From Phyllobacterium myrsinacearum (lineage in GTDB: Bacteria; Pseudomonadota; Alphaproteobacteria; Rhizobiales; Rhizobiaceae), in contig NZ_PVBT01000001.1 of assembly GCF_002980555.1 (NCBI RefSeq), positions 930,001 through 994,000 of the forward strand: DNA of 64,000 nucleotides, in the 5' to 3' direction. A program made the translations under genes and the position numbers. Below the pieces are notes generated by a model that saw only the letters and a program-made list of their open reading frames with translations, was not told the origin of the DNA and searched no databases. Positions 16,855 through 25,069 of the stretch are shown here, one piece after another (position 1 is the stretch's first letter; each line of letters opens with the position of its first letter).

Positions 16855-17364
16855 ATGTGGATTCGAAGCGCGACGAAGGACGATCTGGCAACTGTCCGTG
16901 AATTGCTCGTAGCGACCTGGCACGCCACCTATGACGATGTTTATGGCGTCGAGAAGGTCAATGCGGTCACCAATCGCTACCACTCGCTGGACGCCTTGAA
17001 AAAGCAGCTGGCCAAGCCCTATTCCGAGTTCATTCTCGCCGATGACGGCGCCGATCTCTATGGCATGGCCTATGCCTCGCAGAAGGACCACAAGCTGGCA
17101 CTGCTCAACCAGCTCTACGTGCATCCGGAAAAGCAGAGCAACGGCGTAGGGTCGCTGCTTCTGGCGGAAGTGGAAAGCGCGTTTCCCGGCGTCTTCATGC
17201 TGCAGCTCGAAGTGATCGAAGCGAACCACAAGGCCCGGCGCTTCTATGAAAGCCGGGGCTTTGACCTGACCGGTGCGCGGACCGACAATTGGGGAGAGGC
17301 CAATTCCGGTATTTCCGTTCTGGTCATGGAAAAATCCCTGTCCGGATATGAGCTTGCACCGTGA
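16855..17364 (+). CDS. GNAT-family N-acetyltransferase
   Basis: 169 residues. GCN5-related acetyltransferase fold: opens MWIRSATKDDLATVRELL, with the acetyl-CoA loop LYVHPEKQSNGVGSLLLAEVE (Q/RxxGxG/A type, about 88-108) and EVIEANHKARRFYESRGFD near the end. The substrate is unknown. It starts 3 bp after gatB and overlaps the next acetyltransferase gene by 4 bp. Confidence 0.92.
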   Translation: MWIRSATKDDLATVRELLVATWHATYDDVYGVEKVNAVTNRYHSLDALKKQLAKPYSEFILADDGADLYGMAYASQKDHKLALLNQLYVHPEKQSNGVGSLLLAEVESAFPGVFMLQLEVIEANHKARRFYESRGFDLTGARTDNWGEANSGISVLVMEKSLSGYELAP

Positions 17365-17849
17365 CCTCAGCCGCTGAACCTGTTTTCCGCCGGGCTGAAC
17401 GCGCTGATTTGCCGGCGCTGATTGCGCTTTTTGCCGCCGATGCCCTGGGCGGGCACGGCGATACCGTCCATCCGGATGCGTTTGCGCGCTATGAGCGGGC
17501 CTTCGAGCGGATCGAGGCGAGCGCCAACGATATCCTTCTGGTGGGCGTCTTCGGCGGTGAGGTGGTTGCCACGGCGCAGGTCACCTTCACAACCTCGCTT
17601 CCCAGCCGCGGCCGGACCAACATGACGATTGAAGCCGTGCAGACGCGCGACGACATGCGCGGCCAGGGCATCGGCGCCAAGCTGATCCATCATTGCATTG
17701 CGCTCGGCAGGGAACGCGGCGCGGGGCTGATCCAGCTCATGTCGAACGCCAAGCGCGCGGATGCGCACCGTTTCTACGAAAGGCTGGGGTTCAAGAAGAG
17801 CCATGCCGGTTTCAAAATGGTTCTGGAAGCCCTGCCAGCGGCAACTTGA
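17361..17849 (+). CDS. GNAT-family N-acetyltransferase
   Basis: 162 residues, GTG start overlapping the stop of the previous gene. It opens FRRAERADLPALIALFAAD. The acetyl-CoA binding region is VQTRDDMRGQGIGAKLIHH (RGQGIG, about 92-110), followed by LMSNAKRADAHRFYERLGF, typical of small GNAT enzymes acting on small molecules or protein N termini. It shares little with its neighbour beyond the fold, so it is not a recent tandem duplicate. The substrate is unknown. Confidence 0.92.
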   Translation: MTSAAEPVFRRAERADLPALIALFAADALGGHGDTVHPDAFARYERAFERIEASANDILLVGVFGGEVVATAQVTFTTSLPSRGRTNMTIEAVQTRDDMRGQGIGAKLIHHCIALGRERGAGLIQLMSNAKRADAHRFYERLGFKKSHAGFKMVLEALPAAT

Positions 17850-17919
17850 CCCTTGCTATCGCCCGGTGATACGGCCATAACCCGAAGAGTTGAACGACAG
17901 AGTTCGAAGCAGGATTGCA

Positions 17920-18318
17920 ATGAAGACCTTCCTTTTACAGTTTTTCACCTGGTGGAACAGTCAGACGATCGGTACACGCGTCTTTACCTGGCGCAAGGGT
18001 ACGAAAGTCGGTGAGGACGAGTTCGGCAATGTCTATTATGAAGGCACGCAGGACTCCGAAGGCCGCACGCGCCGCTGGGTGATCTACAAGGGCTATGCGG
18101 AAGCGTCGGCCATTCCTGCTGGCTGGCACGGCTGGATTCATCATCGCGCCGAAACACCGCCATCGCGTGAAAACTACAAGGCGCATGCTTGGGAAAAGAC
18201 CCATCAGCCGAACCTGACGGGTTCCGCTGCCGCCTACCGTCCGAAGGGTTCCATTGCCCATGGCGACAATCGTCCTGTTGTGACGGGCGATTACGATGCG
18301 TGGACACCGGGATCCTGA
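17920..18318 (+). CDS. NADH:ubiquinone oxidoreductase accessory subunit, NDUFA12 family
   Basis: 132 residues. Bacterial counterpart of the mitochondrial complex I subunit NDUFA12 (B17.2), found in Alphaproteobacteria. Seen: LLQFFTWWNSQTIGTRVFTW at the N terminus, then GNVYYEGTQDSEGRTRRWV and the highly conserved AIPAGWHGWIHHR. ATG 17920 (MKTFLLQ) is used; the frame extends to 17890 without conservation. The nuo operon itself is not in the window. It lies 71 bp after the second GNAT gene and 84 bp before the DUF2155 gene. Confidence 0.93.
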   Translation: MKTFLLQFFTWWNSQTIGTRVFTWRKGTKVGEDEFGNVYYEGTQDSEGRTRRWVIYKGYAEASAIPAGWHGWIHHRAETPPSRENYKAHAWEKTHQPNLTGSAAAYRPKGSIAHGDNRPVVTGDYDAWTPGS

Positions 18319-18402
18319 GCGGATTTTCTTCTGCCACAATTGGCGATTATCGACGGGCTGGTATGAAACCGTCCCGTCAGCCTGAACACAGCCGGAATTG
18401 AA

Positions 18403-18840
18403 ATGATCCGTCCCAGCATGTCCTTTCTGTTCCAGAGCAAAGCCCGTCTTCTCGCAGCCGGTCTGATGGCCGCCGGCCTTTGCGCACCGGCACATGCCGC
18501 CGACGACAAGATTTCCAATCCGATCGCTGTTTTTTCCGGGCTCGACAAGATCACCGGACGAATCACCTCGTTTGACGTCTATATCGATGAGACGGTTCAG
18601 TTCGGCGCGCTGCAGCTGACGCCGCGCGTATGCTATACGCGTCCGGATACGGAAACGCCGAAAACCGATACATTTGTCGAAGTGGACGAGATTACCCTCG
18701 ACCGTAAGATCCGCAAGATTTTCTCCGGCTGGATGTTTGCCGACAGCCCCGGTCTCAATGCCGTCGAGCATCCCGTGTATGACGTCTGGCTCAAAGGCTG
18801 TAAACAGTCCTCGGATGTTCCCGCACCAGCCAAAAGCTGA
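18403..18840 (+). CDS. DUF2155-domain periplasmic protein
   Basis: 145 residues. A signal peptide ends at about residue 32 (LLAAGLMAAGLCAPAHA). The mature part is a DUF2155 domain with IAVFSGLDKITGRITSFDVY, VCYTRPDTETPKTDTFVEVD, and the closing IFSGWMFADSPGLNAVEHPVYDVWLKGC. Its two cysteines (VCYTR and KGC) are likely a disulfide. The family is nearly confined to Alphaproteobacteria and usually lies beside the NDUFA12-type gene and aat, as here. Molecular function is unknown. It is convergent with the following PhnB-like gene. Confidence 0.92.
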   Translation: MIRPSMSFLFQSKARLLAAGLMAAGLCAPAHAADDKISNPIAVFSGLDKITGRITSFDVYIDETVQFGALQLTPRVCYTRPDTETPKTDTFVEVDEITLDRKIRKIFSGWMFADSPGLNAVEHPVYDVWLKGCKQSSDVPAPAKS

Positions 18841-18842
18841 TC

Positions 18843-18868
18843 GATCCCGGCACTGGAGCACCGGGATC
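18843..18868. terminator. Hairpin between convergent genes, possible bidirectional terminator
   Basis: GATCCCGG (18843-18850) pairs perfectly with CCGGGATC (18861-18868). It sits in the 44-bp gap between the DUF2155 gene (plus) and the PhnB-like gene (minus). There is no T-run on either side, so intrinsic termination is uncertain. Confidence 0.4.
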
Positions 18869-18884
18869 TGGCTATCCCGCCCAA

Positions 18885-19292
18885 TTACATCGGCTTGGCG
18901 TGGTTGATGATCCAGGGCGTGCCAAACCGGTCTACGAGCATGGCAAAGCGTGTGGCCCAGGAAGTCTCGCCTATTGGCATGGTAACGTTGCCGCCATCGC
19001 TCAACGCGGCAAAAATCCTGTCGGCCTCGGCAGCGCTATCGACATGCAGGGAAACGTGCATGCCCTGCGGCTTTTCGAAATAGGACGGCGGTGCGTCGGC
19101 CCCCATCAGTTCGTTTTCGCCGACGGTCATGTGGGCATGGATGATCAGATGCTCCGATCCGACCATTTGAGCGCCTTCGGGCATGTCAGCGAAACGGGCC
19201 ATGTATTCGATCTTGCCGTTCAGGACCTTCTCGTAGAATTTGAATGCTTCTTCGCATTGTCCGTTGAAACTGAGATAAGCATTGATTTTCAT
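18885..19292 (-). CDS. PhnB-like VOC-family protein
   Basis: 135 residues. Single-unit VOC protein of the PhnB/3-demethylubiquinone-methyltransferase-like group. It opens MKINAYLSFNGQCEEAFKFY and contains HMTVGENELMGADAPP, HVSLHVDSAAEADRIFAAL, and the family-typical close SWATRFAMLVDRFGTPWIIN. ATG 19292 has GAGGAG 7 nt upstream; the open frame reaches 19418 without support. No phn genes are nearby. The substrate is unknown, and members of this group are often annotated as glyoxalase-like. Confidence 0.9.
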   Translation of the reverse strand: MKINAYLSFNGQCEEAFKFYEKVLNGKIEYMARFADMPEGAQMVGSEHLIIHAHMTVGENELMGADAPPSYFEKPQGMHVSLHVDSAAEADRIFAALSDGGNVTMPIGETSWATRFAMLVDRFGTPWIINHAKPM

Positions 19293-19451
19293 AACAGTTC
19301 TCCTCGCATGGATTGGGCTCTTCCCGTCCAAGGACGTATGGAAAGATTGCAACCCGACACTGTTCATCAGAAAATTATTCGGCCGGTCTGCTCCCGTCGA
19401 CAGCACGGCCAAGGGCACAATACTACAGATTCACGCGAGGACTATGACGTT

Positions 19452-20066
19452 TCAGAACTCTGCTGACTGTGCCAGGGCATTGTCGAGCATCTTCTGGTAC
19501 TGCCGACGGGGAACTTCAACGGCGCCGAAGCTTTCCAGATGGGTGGTGGTGAACTGGGTGTCGAGCAGGGTAAAACCCTTTTCGATCAAATGGCTGACGA
19601 GGTGAACAAGACAGACTTTTGAGGCATCGCGCTGGCGCGAGAACATGCTTTCGCCGAAGAAGGCCGATCCCAGCGAGATGCCGTAGAGGCCGCCGACAAG
19701 CCGGTCCTCCTGCCACGCCTCGACCGTATGGCAATGGCCAAGGGCAAAGAGCTTGCCATAGGCTTCGCGGATGGGCTGATTGATCCAGGTGCGCGCACGC
19801 TCGCCGCTGCCGCTGGCGCAGCCGTCGATCACACCGGCAAAGTCCGTATCGAAACGGATGGCAAAGCGGCCCTGGCGGATGGTTTTGCGCAGGCTGTGCG
19901 AAACGTGAAAATTCTCGAAGGGAATGATGCCGCGCCGTTCCGGACGAACCCAGAAGATTTCCGGGTTGTCGGCCTCTTCGGCCATGGGAAAGACCCCGGT
20001 TGCATAGGCGCGCAGCAGCAACTCGGGGTCGATTTTGAAGCTCTCTGCCGGGTCCTTGCCCGTCAT
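19452..20066 (-). CDS. aat: Leucyl/phenylalanyl-tRNA-protein transferase
   Basis: 204 residues. Transfers Leu or Phe from tRNA to N-terminal Arg/Lys of proteins, making N-degrons for ClpAS. Seen: [18 protein letters not shown], then [80 protein letters not shown] and [23 protein letters not shown] 20066 overlaps the accC stop by 4 bp (ATGA), giving translational coupling. The frame continues upstream to 20117 but only inside accC. The accB-accC-aat order is typical of rhizobia. Confidence 0.97.
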   Translation of the reverse strand: MTGKDPAESFKIDPELLLRAYATGVFPMAEEADNPEIFWVRPERRGIIPFENFHVSHSLRKTIRQGRFAIRFDTDFAGVIDGCASGSGERARTWINQPIREAYGKLFALGHCHTVEAWQEDRLVGGLYGISLGSAFFGESMFSRQRDASKVCLVHLVSHLIEKGFTLLDTQFTTTHLESFGAVEVPRRQYQKMLDNALAQSAEF

Positions 20067-21427
20067 GCCTCTTCTTCGGCGGTCGCGGGATCGCCGGCCA
20101 GATATTTTTCGAGCCAATGGATATCGTAATCGCCATTGGCGATATCAGGATTGTTGATCAGGTCCTGAAACAGCGGCAGCGTCGTCTTGATGCCATCCAC
20201 CACGAATTCATCCAGTGCCCGGCGCAGACGCATCAGGCATTCCACGCGGTTGCGGCCATGCACGATCAGCTTGCCGATGAGGCTGTCGTAATAGGGCGGA
20301 ATCTTGTAGCCGGTGTAGACTCCGGAATCGACGCGGATGCCGAGCCCGCCGGGTGTGTGGTAGTGGGTGATCTTGCCGGGCGAGGGCGCAAAGGTGCGGG
20401 GATCTTCCGCATTGATGCGGCACTCGATGGCATGGCCAAGGAAGCGGATGTCGTCCTGGGTGACGGAGAGACCGCCGCCGGAAGCAACACGGATCTGCTC
20501 GTGCACGAGATCGATGCCGGTGATGGCTTCGGTGACCGGATGCTCCACCTGCAGACGGGTGTTCATCTCGATGAAATAGAACTCGCCGTTCTCGTAGAGG
20601 AATTCGATCGTACCGGCGCCGCGATAGCCCATATCGGCCATGGCGTTGGCGCAGATCATGCCGATGCGGTCGCGCGCATCCGCATTGAGCGCCGGGGAAT
20701 TGGCTTCCTCCCAGACCTTCTGGTGGCGGCGCTGCAGCGAGCAGTCGCGTTCGCCCAGATGCACGGCCTTGCCCATGCCGTCGCCCATCACCTGAACTTC
20801 GATGTGGCGCGGCTTCTGCAGGTATTTTTCGATGTAGACCGCGTCGTCGCCGAAGGCTGCACCGGCTTCCGAACGGGCCGTCGACAGGGCAACGGAAAGC
20901 TCGTCTTCGCTCAGCGCCACCTTCATGCCGCGTCCGCCGCCACCGGCCGAAGCCTTGATGATGACGGGATAGCCGATCTCGGCAGCAATGCGCGCGGCTT
21001 CCTTGTCATCGGTCACGCCGCCGTCGGAACCGGGGACGACCGGAATGCCGAGGCGTTTGGCCGTGCGCTTGGCTTCGATCTTGTCGCCCATGATGCGGAT
21101 ATGCGCCGCGGTGGGGCCGATGAAGGTGATGCCATGCGCTTCGAGGATTTCCGCGAATTTTGCGTTTTCCGAGAGGAAGCCGTAGCCGGGGTGAATGGCA
21201 TCGGCACCGGTGATTTCGCAGGCGGCAACGATCTGGTGAATATTCAGATAGCTTTCGCGCGAAGGGGGCGGTCCAATGCAGACGCTTTCATCCGCCAGGC
21301 GGACATGCATGGCGTCGGCGTCGGCGGTCGAATGGACCGCGACAGTCTGAATGCCGAGCTCCTTGCAGGCGCGCAGGACGCGCAGGGCAATTTCGCCGCG
21401 GTTGGCTATGAGAATTTTCTGAAACAT
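20063..21427 (-). CDS. accC: Biotin carboxylase subunit of acetyl-CoA carboxylase
   Basis: 454 residues, full length. ATP-grasp enzyme that carboxylates the biotin of AccB in the first step of fatty-acid synthesis. Seen: [20 protein letters not shown] at the start, [16 protein letters not shown], the glycine-rich ATP loop [10 protein letters not shown] (about 160-170), [13 protein letters not shown], and the catalytic/biotin region [16 protein letters not shown] (about 285-300). ATG 21427 matches the family start MFQKIL; a GTG directly before it is also in frame. It is 12 bp after accB and overlaps aat. Confidence 0.98.
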   Translation of the reverse strand: MFQKILIANRGEIALRVLRACKELGIQTVAVHSTADADAMHVRLADESVCIGPPPSRESYLNIHQIVAACEITGADAIHPGYGFLSENAKFAEILEAHGITFIGPTAAHIRIMGDKIEAKRTAKRLGIPVVPGSDGGVTDDKEAARIAAEIGYPVIIKASAGGGGRGMKVALSEDELSVALSTARSEAGAAFGDDAVYIEKYLQKPRHIEVQVMGDGMGKAVHLGERDCSLQRRHQKVWEEANSPALNADARDRIGMICANAMADMGYRGAGTIEFLYENGEFYFIEMNTRLQVEHPVTEAITGIDLVHEQIRVASGGGLSVTQDDIRFLGHAIECRINAEDPRTFAPSPGKITHYHTPGGLGIRVDSGVYTGYKIPPYYDSLIGKLIVHGRNRVECLMRLRRALDEFVVDGIKTTLPLFQDLINNPDIANGDYDIHWLEKYLAGDPATAEEEA

Positions 21428-21439
21428 CACGCTCTCGAT

Positions 21440-21916
21440 TTATTCGATCACAACTAGCAATTCGCCGTACTCGACCGGCTGGCTGTCCTCGATGAGAATG
21501 GCCGTGACTGTGCCGGCGCGCGGCGATGGAATCTGGTTCATCGTCTTCATGGCCTCGATGATCATCAGCGTCTGGCCTTCCTTGACCTTCGAGCCAACCT
21601 CGATGAAGGCGCGGGCGCCGGGTGCCGGCGAGAGGTAGGCGGTGCCGACCATCGGCGAGGGCACTGCATTCTTTGAGGTATCACCGGCCGGCTTGGCCGC
21701 CTCGGCGGGCGCAGCGCCTGCGGCGGGAGCGGCAATGGCGGCGGGCGCCTGCGCATAGACAGCCTGCGGTGCCGCCGCCTGCATCGTGATCTGCCGCGAT
21801 ACGCGGATACGCAGATCGCCCTGTTCGATCTCGATGTCGGTGAGATCCGTCTCGTTCAGAATTTCTGCGAGATCACGGATCATGACCTTGTCGATCCCGG
21901 TGTTTCTGCTAGCCAT
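21440..21916 (-). CDS. accB: Biotin carboxyl carrier protein of acetyl-CoA carboxylase
   Basis: 158 residues. N-terminal region [20 protein letters not shown], a central Ala/Pro-rich linker (about 48-82), and a C-terminal biotinyl domain with the biotinylation motif EAMKTMNQI (lysine at about 124) in [10 protein letters not shown]. It carries carboxybiotin between AccC and the AccAD transferase. It is first in the accB-accC-aat cluster; aroQ lies 38 bp upstream on the same strand, so the transcription unit probably extends from aroQ or earlier. Confidence 0.97.
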   Translation of the reverse strand: MASRNTGIDKVMIRDLAEILNETDLTDIEIEQGDLRIRVSRQITMQAAAPQAVYAQAPAAIAAPAAGAAPAEAAKPAGDTSKNAVPSPMVGTAYLSPAPGARAFIEVGSKVKEGQTLMIIEAMKTMNQIPSPRAGTVTAILIEDSQPVEYGELLVVIE

Positions 21917-21954
21917 GCTTTTTCAAGCCCCTTATTTCTGTTCGGCAACCCTTG

Positions 21955-22398
21955 TTATTGCGGTGCCGCTGCTTTGACGAGTGCGCGCAAGCCCATCACA
22001 TAGCCATCCACTCCGAAGCCACATATCACCCCTTTGGCCAAAGGGGAAACGTAGGAGTGATGGCGGAATGACTCGCGCGCGTGAATATTGGACAGATGAA
22101 CTTCCACCAGCGTGACGGCAGCCGCGCGAATGGCATCATGCAATGCGATTGACGTATGCGTATAGGCGGCCGGATTGATCAGAACAGCGGCGTTTTTCTC
22201 GCCTGCCTCCTGAATCCACGAGACCAGATCACCCTCATGATTGGACTGGCGGAATTCGATCCCGGCGCCAAGTTTTTCGGCCTCGGCACGGCAGAGGGCT
22301 TCGATGTCGCTCAATGTGGAAGCACCATAGATCCCCGGCTCACGCTTTCCCAGCATGTTCAGGTTCGGGCCATTGAGGACAAAAATCAGCTGTTTCAT
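21955..22398 (-). CDS. aroQ: 3-dehydroquinate dehydratase, type II
   Basis: 147 residues, the size of the type II enzyme. It dehydrates 3-dehydroquinate in the shikimate pathway. Seen: FVLNGPNLNMLGKREPGIYG (substrate loop with the catalytic Tyr in GIYG), RQSNHEGDLVSWI, INPAAYTHTSIALHDA, VEVHLSNIHARESFRHHSY (catalytic His) and GVICGFGVDGY. ATG 22398 is the family start (MKQLIFVLNGP); the frame to 22467 has no conservation. It directly precedes accB, an arrangement common in rhizobia. Confidence 0.97.
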   Translation of the reverse strand: MKQLIFVLNGPNLNMLGKREPGIYGASTLSDIEALCRAEAEKLGAGIEFRQSNHEGDLVSWIQEAGEKNAAVLINPAAYTHTSIALHDAIRAAAVTLVEVHLSNIHARESFRHHSYVSPLAKGVICGFGVDGYVMGLRALVKAAAPQ

Positions 22399-22637
22399 AC
22401 CATACCGGACAGATTGACGGGTTTCGGAACCCGATGACGGGTCCCATATAGAGCAATGAATAGCCAAATGGAACTAGCTGTGTTTCCCGGATGGCGAAGC
22501 AATCCACAAGGAAGGTAGCAGGTCCGATGTTTATCCACCGGACGAAACTGCCTGACAAAGCGGGTGTTCGCCAGCCGGAAATTCACGCGATTGCCTGTCC
22601 GCAAATGGTTTCCGCAGTCATTGGCATGAATGCAGCA

Positions 22638-23426
22638 TTATTTGTTGCGAATATGGCTGATTTTTTCCGCCAGCGCATCGGCACCGAGGGCACCGGGAAC
22701 CACCTCATTGCCGATGACGTAGGACGGCGTGCCATTGATGTTCAGGGCATTGGCGAGATCGTAATTCTGCTGGAAGGCCTGGGCGATGTCGGGCGACTTC
22801 ATCTTCTCGCGGATCGCCTTCTCGTTTCCGCCAAGCTTGACGGCAATCTGCATGGCCGCGTCTTCCGTGGCGCGGCCGTCACGGCCGAGGAGATCGCGGT
22901 GGAATTCCAGGTATTTTTCCGGCATCAAAGCCTTGAATGCCTTGGCGACGATGTGGGCCTTGGTGGAATCAGGCCCGAGGATCGGGAATTCCTTCATCAC
23001 GAAGCGCAGCTTCGGGTCGCTCTTGAGCAGGGCGTCCATGTCGGGCAGGGCACGCTTGCAATAGCCGCAATTGTAATCGAAGAACTCGACGACGGTGACA
23101 TCACCCTTGGGATTGCCGAAGACCGCATCGAGCGGCGAGTTGAACAGCTTGTCGCGGTTCTGGCTGATGACCTGGCCCTGTGCCTGCTGCTGCGAGGCTT
23201 CCTGCTTGGCGCTGAGCGCCGCCTGCGCTTCGAGCAGCACTTCCGGATTTTTGATCAGGTAATCCTTGATGATGGCTTCCACTTCCGCACGGTTGACGGT
23301 CGAGGACATGGCGGGCTGCGGCGTTGCAGCCGTGCTGGTCTGTGCCATGACAGCCTGTTGGCTGAAACCGAGTGCAGCCAGGACCGCGAGGCCTGCGGAT
23401 GCACTTACCAGAGCGACTTTTTTCAT
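22638..23426 (-). CDS. DsbA-family thiol:disulfide oxidoreductase (periplasmic)
   Basis: 262 residues. A signal peptide occupies residues 1-28 (VALVSASAGLAVLAALGF, cleavage near VMAQ). An N-terminal helical extension rich in Gln/Ala (VEAIIKDYLIKNPEVLLEAQ) precedes a thioredoxin fold with active site CGYC in VVEFFDYNCGYCKRALP (about residue 125) and the cis-Pro loop INGTPSYVIGNEVV. This layout is that of BdbD/ScsC-like DsbA proteins. ATG 23426 begins the signal peptide. It lies between aroQ and the M48 protease on the same strand. Confidence 0.92.
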   Translation of the reverse strand: MKKVALVSASAGLAVLAALGFSQQAVMAQTSTAATPQPAMSSTVNRAEVEAIIKDYLIKNPEVLLEAQAALSAKQEASQQQAQGQVISQNRDKLFNSPLDAVFGNPKGDVTVVEFFDYNCGYCKRALPDMDALLKSDPKLRFVMKEFPILGPDSTKAHIVAKAFKALMPEKYLEFHRDLLGRDGRATEDAAMQIAVKLGGNEKAIREKMKSPDIAQAFQQNYDLANALNINGTPSYVIGNEVVPGALGADALAEKISHIRNK

Positions 23427-23478
23427 AACGTCATGTCCTTGTTTGTATCGGTGTCGGCAAAAAGCAGGATGATCCTGC

Positions 23479-24876
23479 TCAATTGCGCTTGGAATTGATG
23501 ATGTCCTGGGCGCGAACCCAGTCCGGTGATCCCTTGGCAAGGGCGCGCTGGGCCCTTATGGCGAAGATTTGCGCGTCCTGGATCTTGCCGGAATAGTATT
23601 TCTCCTCGGCCGCGGCGAGGTCCGAACGCGGCCCGTCGCCAAGCTGGCCATAGGCCTGCGCCAGATAGCCATACCCGTCGGGGAATTCGCGGTCCCGGTC
23701 GATCCCGGCCTGGATTTCCTTGATCGAAGCCTTCAGGTTGGCGGGCGTGCCGCTCAGCATCAGCGCGCGGCCATAGGCCATGCGGATGAGGCTCGATTTG
23801 CGTGGATCGAGCGTACCGGCCTTCTTGTAGGCCGCCGCCGCCTCCATGACCTTGTTCTGCTTCAGGAGGATTTCACCGCGCATTTCCTGAAAGTAGGGAT
23901 TTTTTGGCTGCTCGCGGATGAGCGCATCGATTTTCCCGAGTGCTTCCTGTGACGAGCCGTTGAGGTAGGTGGCAATGGCGCTGCCATAGCGGGCGCCGAT
24001 ATTGTTCGGGTCCTTGCGGAAGTTCTGCAGCACGCTGGCGCCGCCGCCGGTATAGGCGGCGATCTTGCCGCGCATCAGGTCGTGACGCTGCTGCAGCGCG
24101 GGGCTGTCCGCCTTGTCGAAATAGGGACTGGCGCGGGCGAGCGTTTCCAGATTGGCGATGCGCTCGCGCGGCATGGGATGGCTGATGCGGTAGGGATCGG
24201 TGCGCGTGCCGCTGAGCGACAGGGCGTTGGAGAAACGCTCGAATGTCGTCAGCATGCCTTTTGCCGATTGTCCGGTGTTGGCGAGATAGGTGATTGCCGA
24301 GCGGTCAGCCGCCATTTCTTCCGTGCGCTGATAGCTGAGCAGGCTGCGCATGGCGATCTCCGTGCCGCCCATGGCCACGCCGGTCCCGGCCTGGGCCACG
24401 CCGCTTTGCTTTGTCGCTGCGCCCGCAACGGCGGCGCCAAGGCCAAGCAGCCCGGCAACGACCGCCATCGTCTTGGCGCGCGACATCTGCTCGCGCAGCT
24501 GGAACTGGTGCCCGCCGGCCAGATGCCCGGTTTCATGGGCGAGAACGCCGATGATCTCATTGGGTGTCTCGGCCTGCAGCAGGGCGCCGGTGTTGATGAA
24601 AATGCGCCGTCCGTCCACAAACGCATTGAAACTGCTGTTGTTGACGAGAACGATGCGGATGGCATGCTTGCCAAGGCCCGCCGTGTTGATGATCGGCGTG
24701 GCGTAGTCGGTCACCAGCGCTTCGATTTCGGCATCCCGGACAATGGGAAGGTTGGATTGCGCCGCAGCAATGCCCGTCTGGACCAGGCTGACAGCGCCCG
24801 CAACGAGGGCCGCGACCGTGCTGCGCGCCATGGCAGTGAACGATTGACGGGAAATGATCTGTCGAACTGTCATCAT
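23479..24876 (-). CDS. M48-family zinc metalloprotease with TPR-like C-terminus (BepA/YfgC-like)
   Basis: 465 residues. A signal peptide or anchor (VAALVAGAVSLVQTGIAAAQ) is followed by the peptidase domain with the zinc site HETGHLAGGH (about 114-123). The third ligand is likely the Glu in the RTEEMAADRSAITYL helix, and a helical repeat region follows (about 310-460). The organisation matches BepA (YfgC), a periplasmic protease/chaperone for outer-membrane protein and LPS-transporter assembly. Role by family knowledge; substrates are not shown here. Two adjacent ATGs (24876, 24873) can start it. Confidence 0.9.
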   Translation of the reverse strand: MMTVRQIISRQSFTAMARSTVAALVAGAVSLVQTGIAAAQSNLPIVRDAEIEALVTDYATPIINTAGLGKHAIRIVLVNNSSFNAFVDGRRIFINTGALLQAETPNEIIGVLAHETGHLAGGHQFQLREQMSRAKTMAVVAGLLGLGAAVAGAATKQSGVAQAGTGVAMGGTEIAMRSLLSYQRTEEMAADRSAITYLANTGQSAKGMLTTFERFSNALSLSGTRTDPYRISHPMPRERIANLETLARASPYFDKADSPALQQRHDLMRGKIAAYTGGGASVLQNFRKDPNNIGARYGSAIATYLNGSSQEALGKIDALIREQPKNPYFQEMRGEILLKQNKVMEAAAAYKKAGTLDPRKSSLIRMAYGRALMLSGTPANLKASIKEIQAGIDRDREFPDGYGYLAQAYGQLGDGPRSDLAAAEEKYYSGKIQDAQIFAIRAQRALAKGSPDWVRAQDIINSKRN

Positions 24877-25007
24877 GGCTTATACGTATCGAAGTCGGAC
24901 TTTGAAGGAAAGAGAAGCAGACCGTGTTCTCTTTTTTGTGAGATGGCGGATTATTCCGGCAAATCTGAGGCCTGGACCCTGTCCTGCTTAGGGAAAAGGC
25001 GGGTCCT

Positions 25008-25039
25008 GATAAAGAAGAACCGGCAAAGATGCCGGTTCT
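25008..25039 (-). terminator. Rho-independent terminator after rne
   Basis: A 10-bp stem, AGAACCGGCA (25016-25025) with TGCCGGTTCT (25030-25039). Read on the minus strand it is followed by TCTTTATC. It is 31 bp past the rne stop codon. Confidence 0.75.
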
Positions 25040-25069
25040 CCAGTTCAGTTATCCACGCGTTTCTGGCTC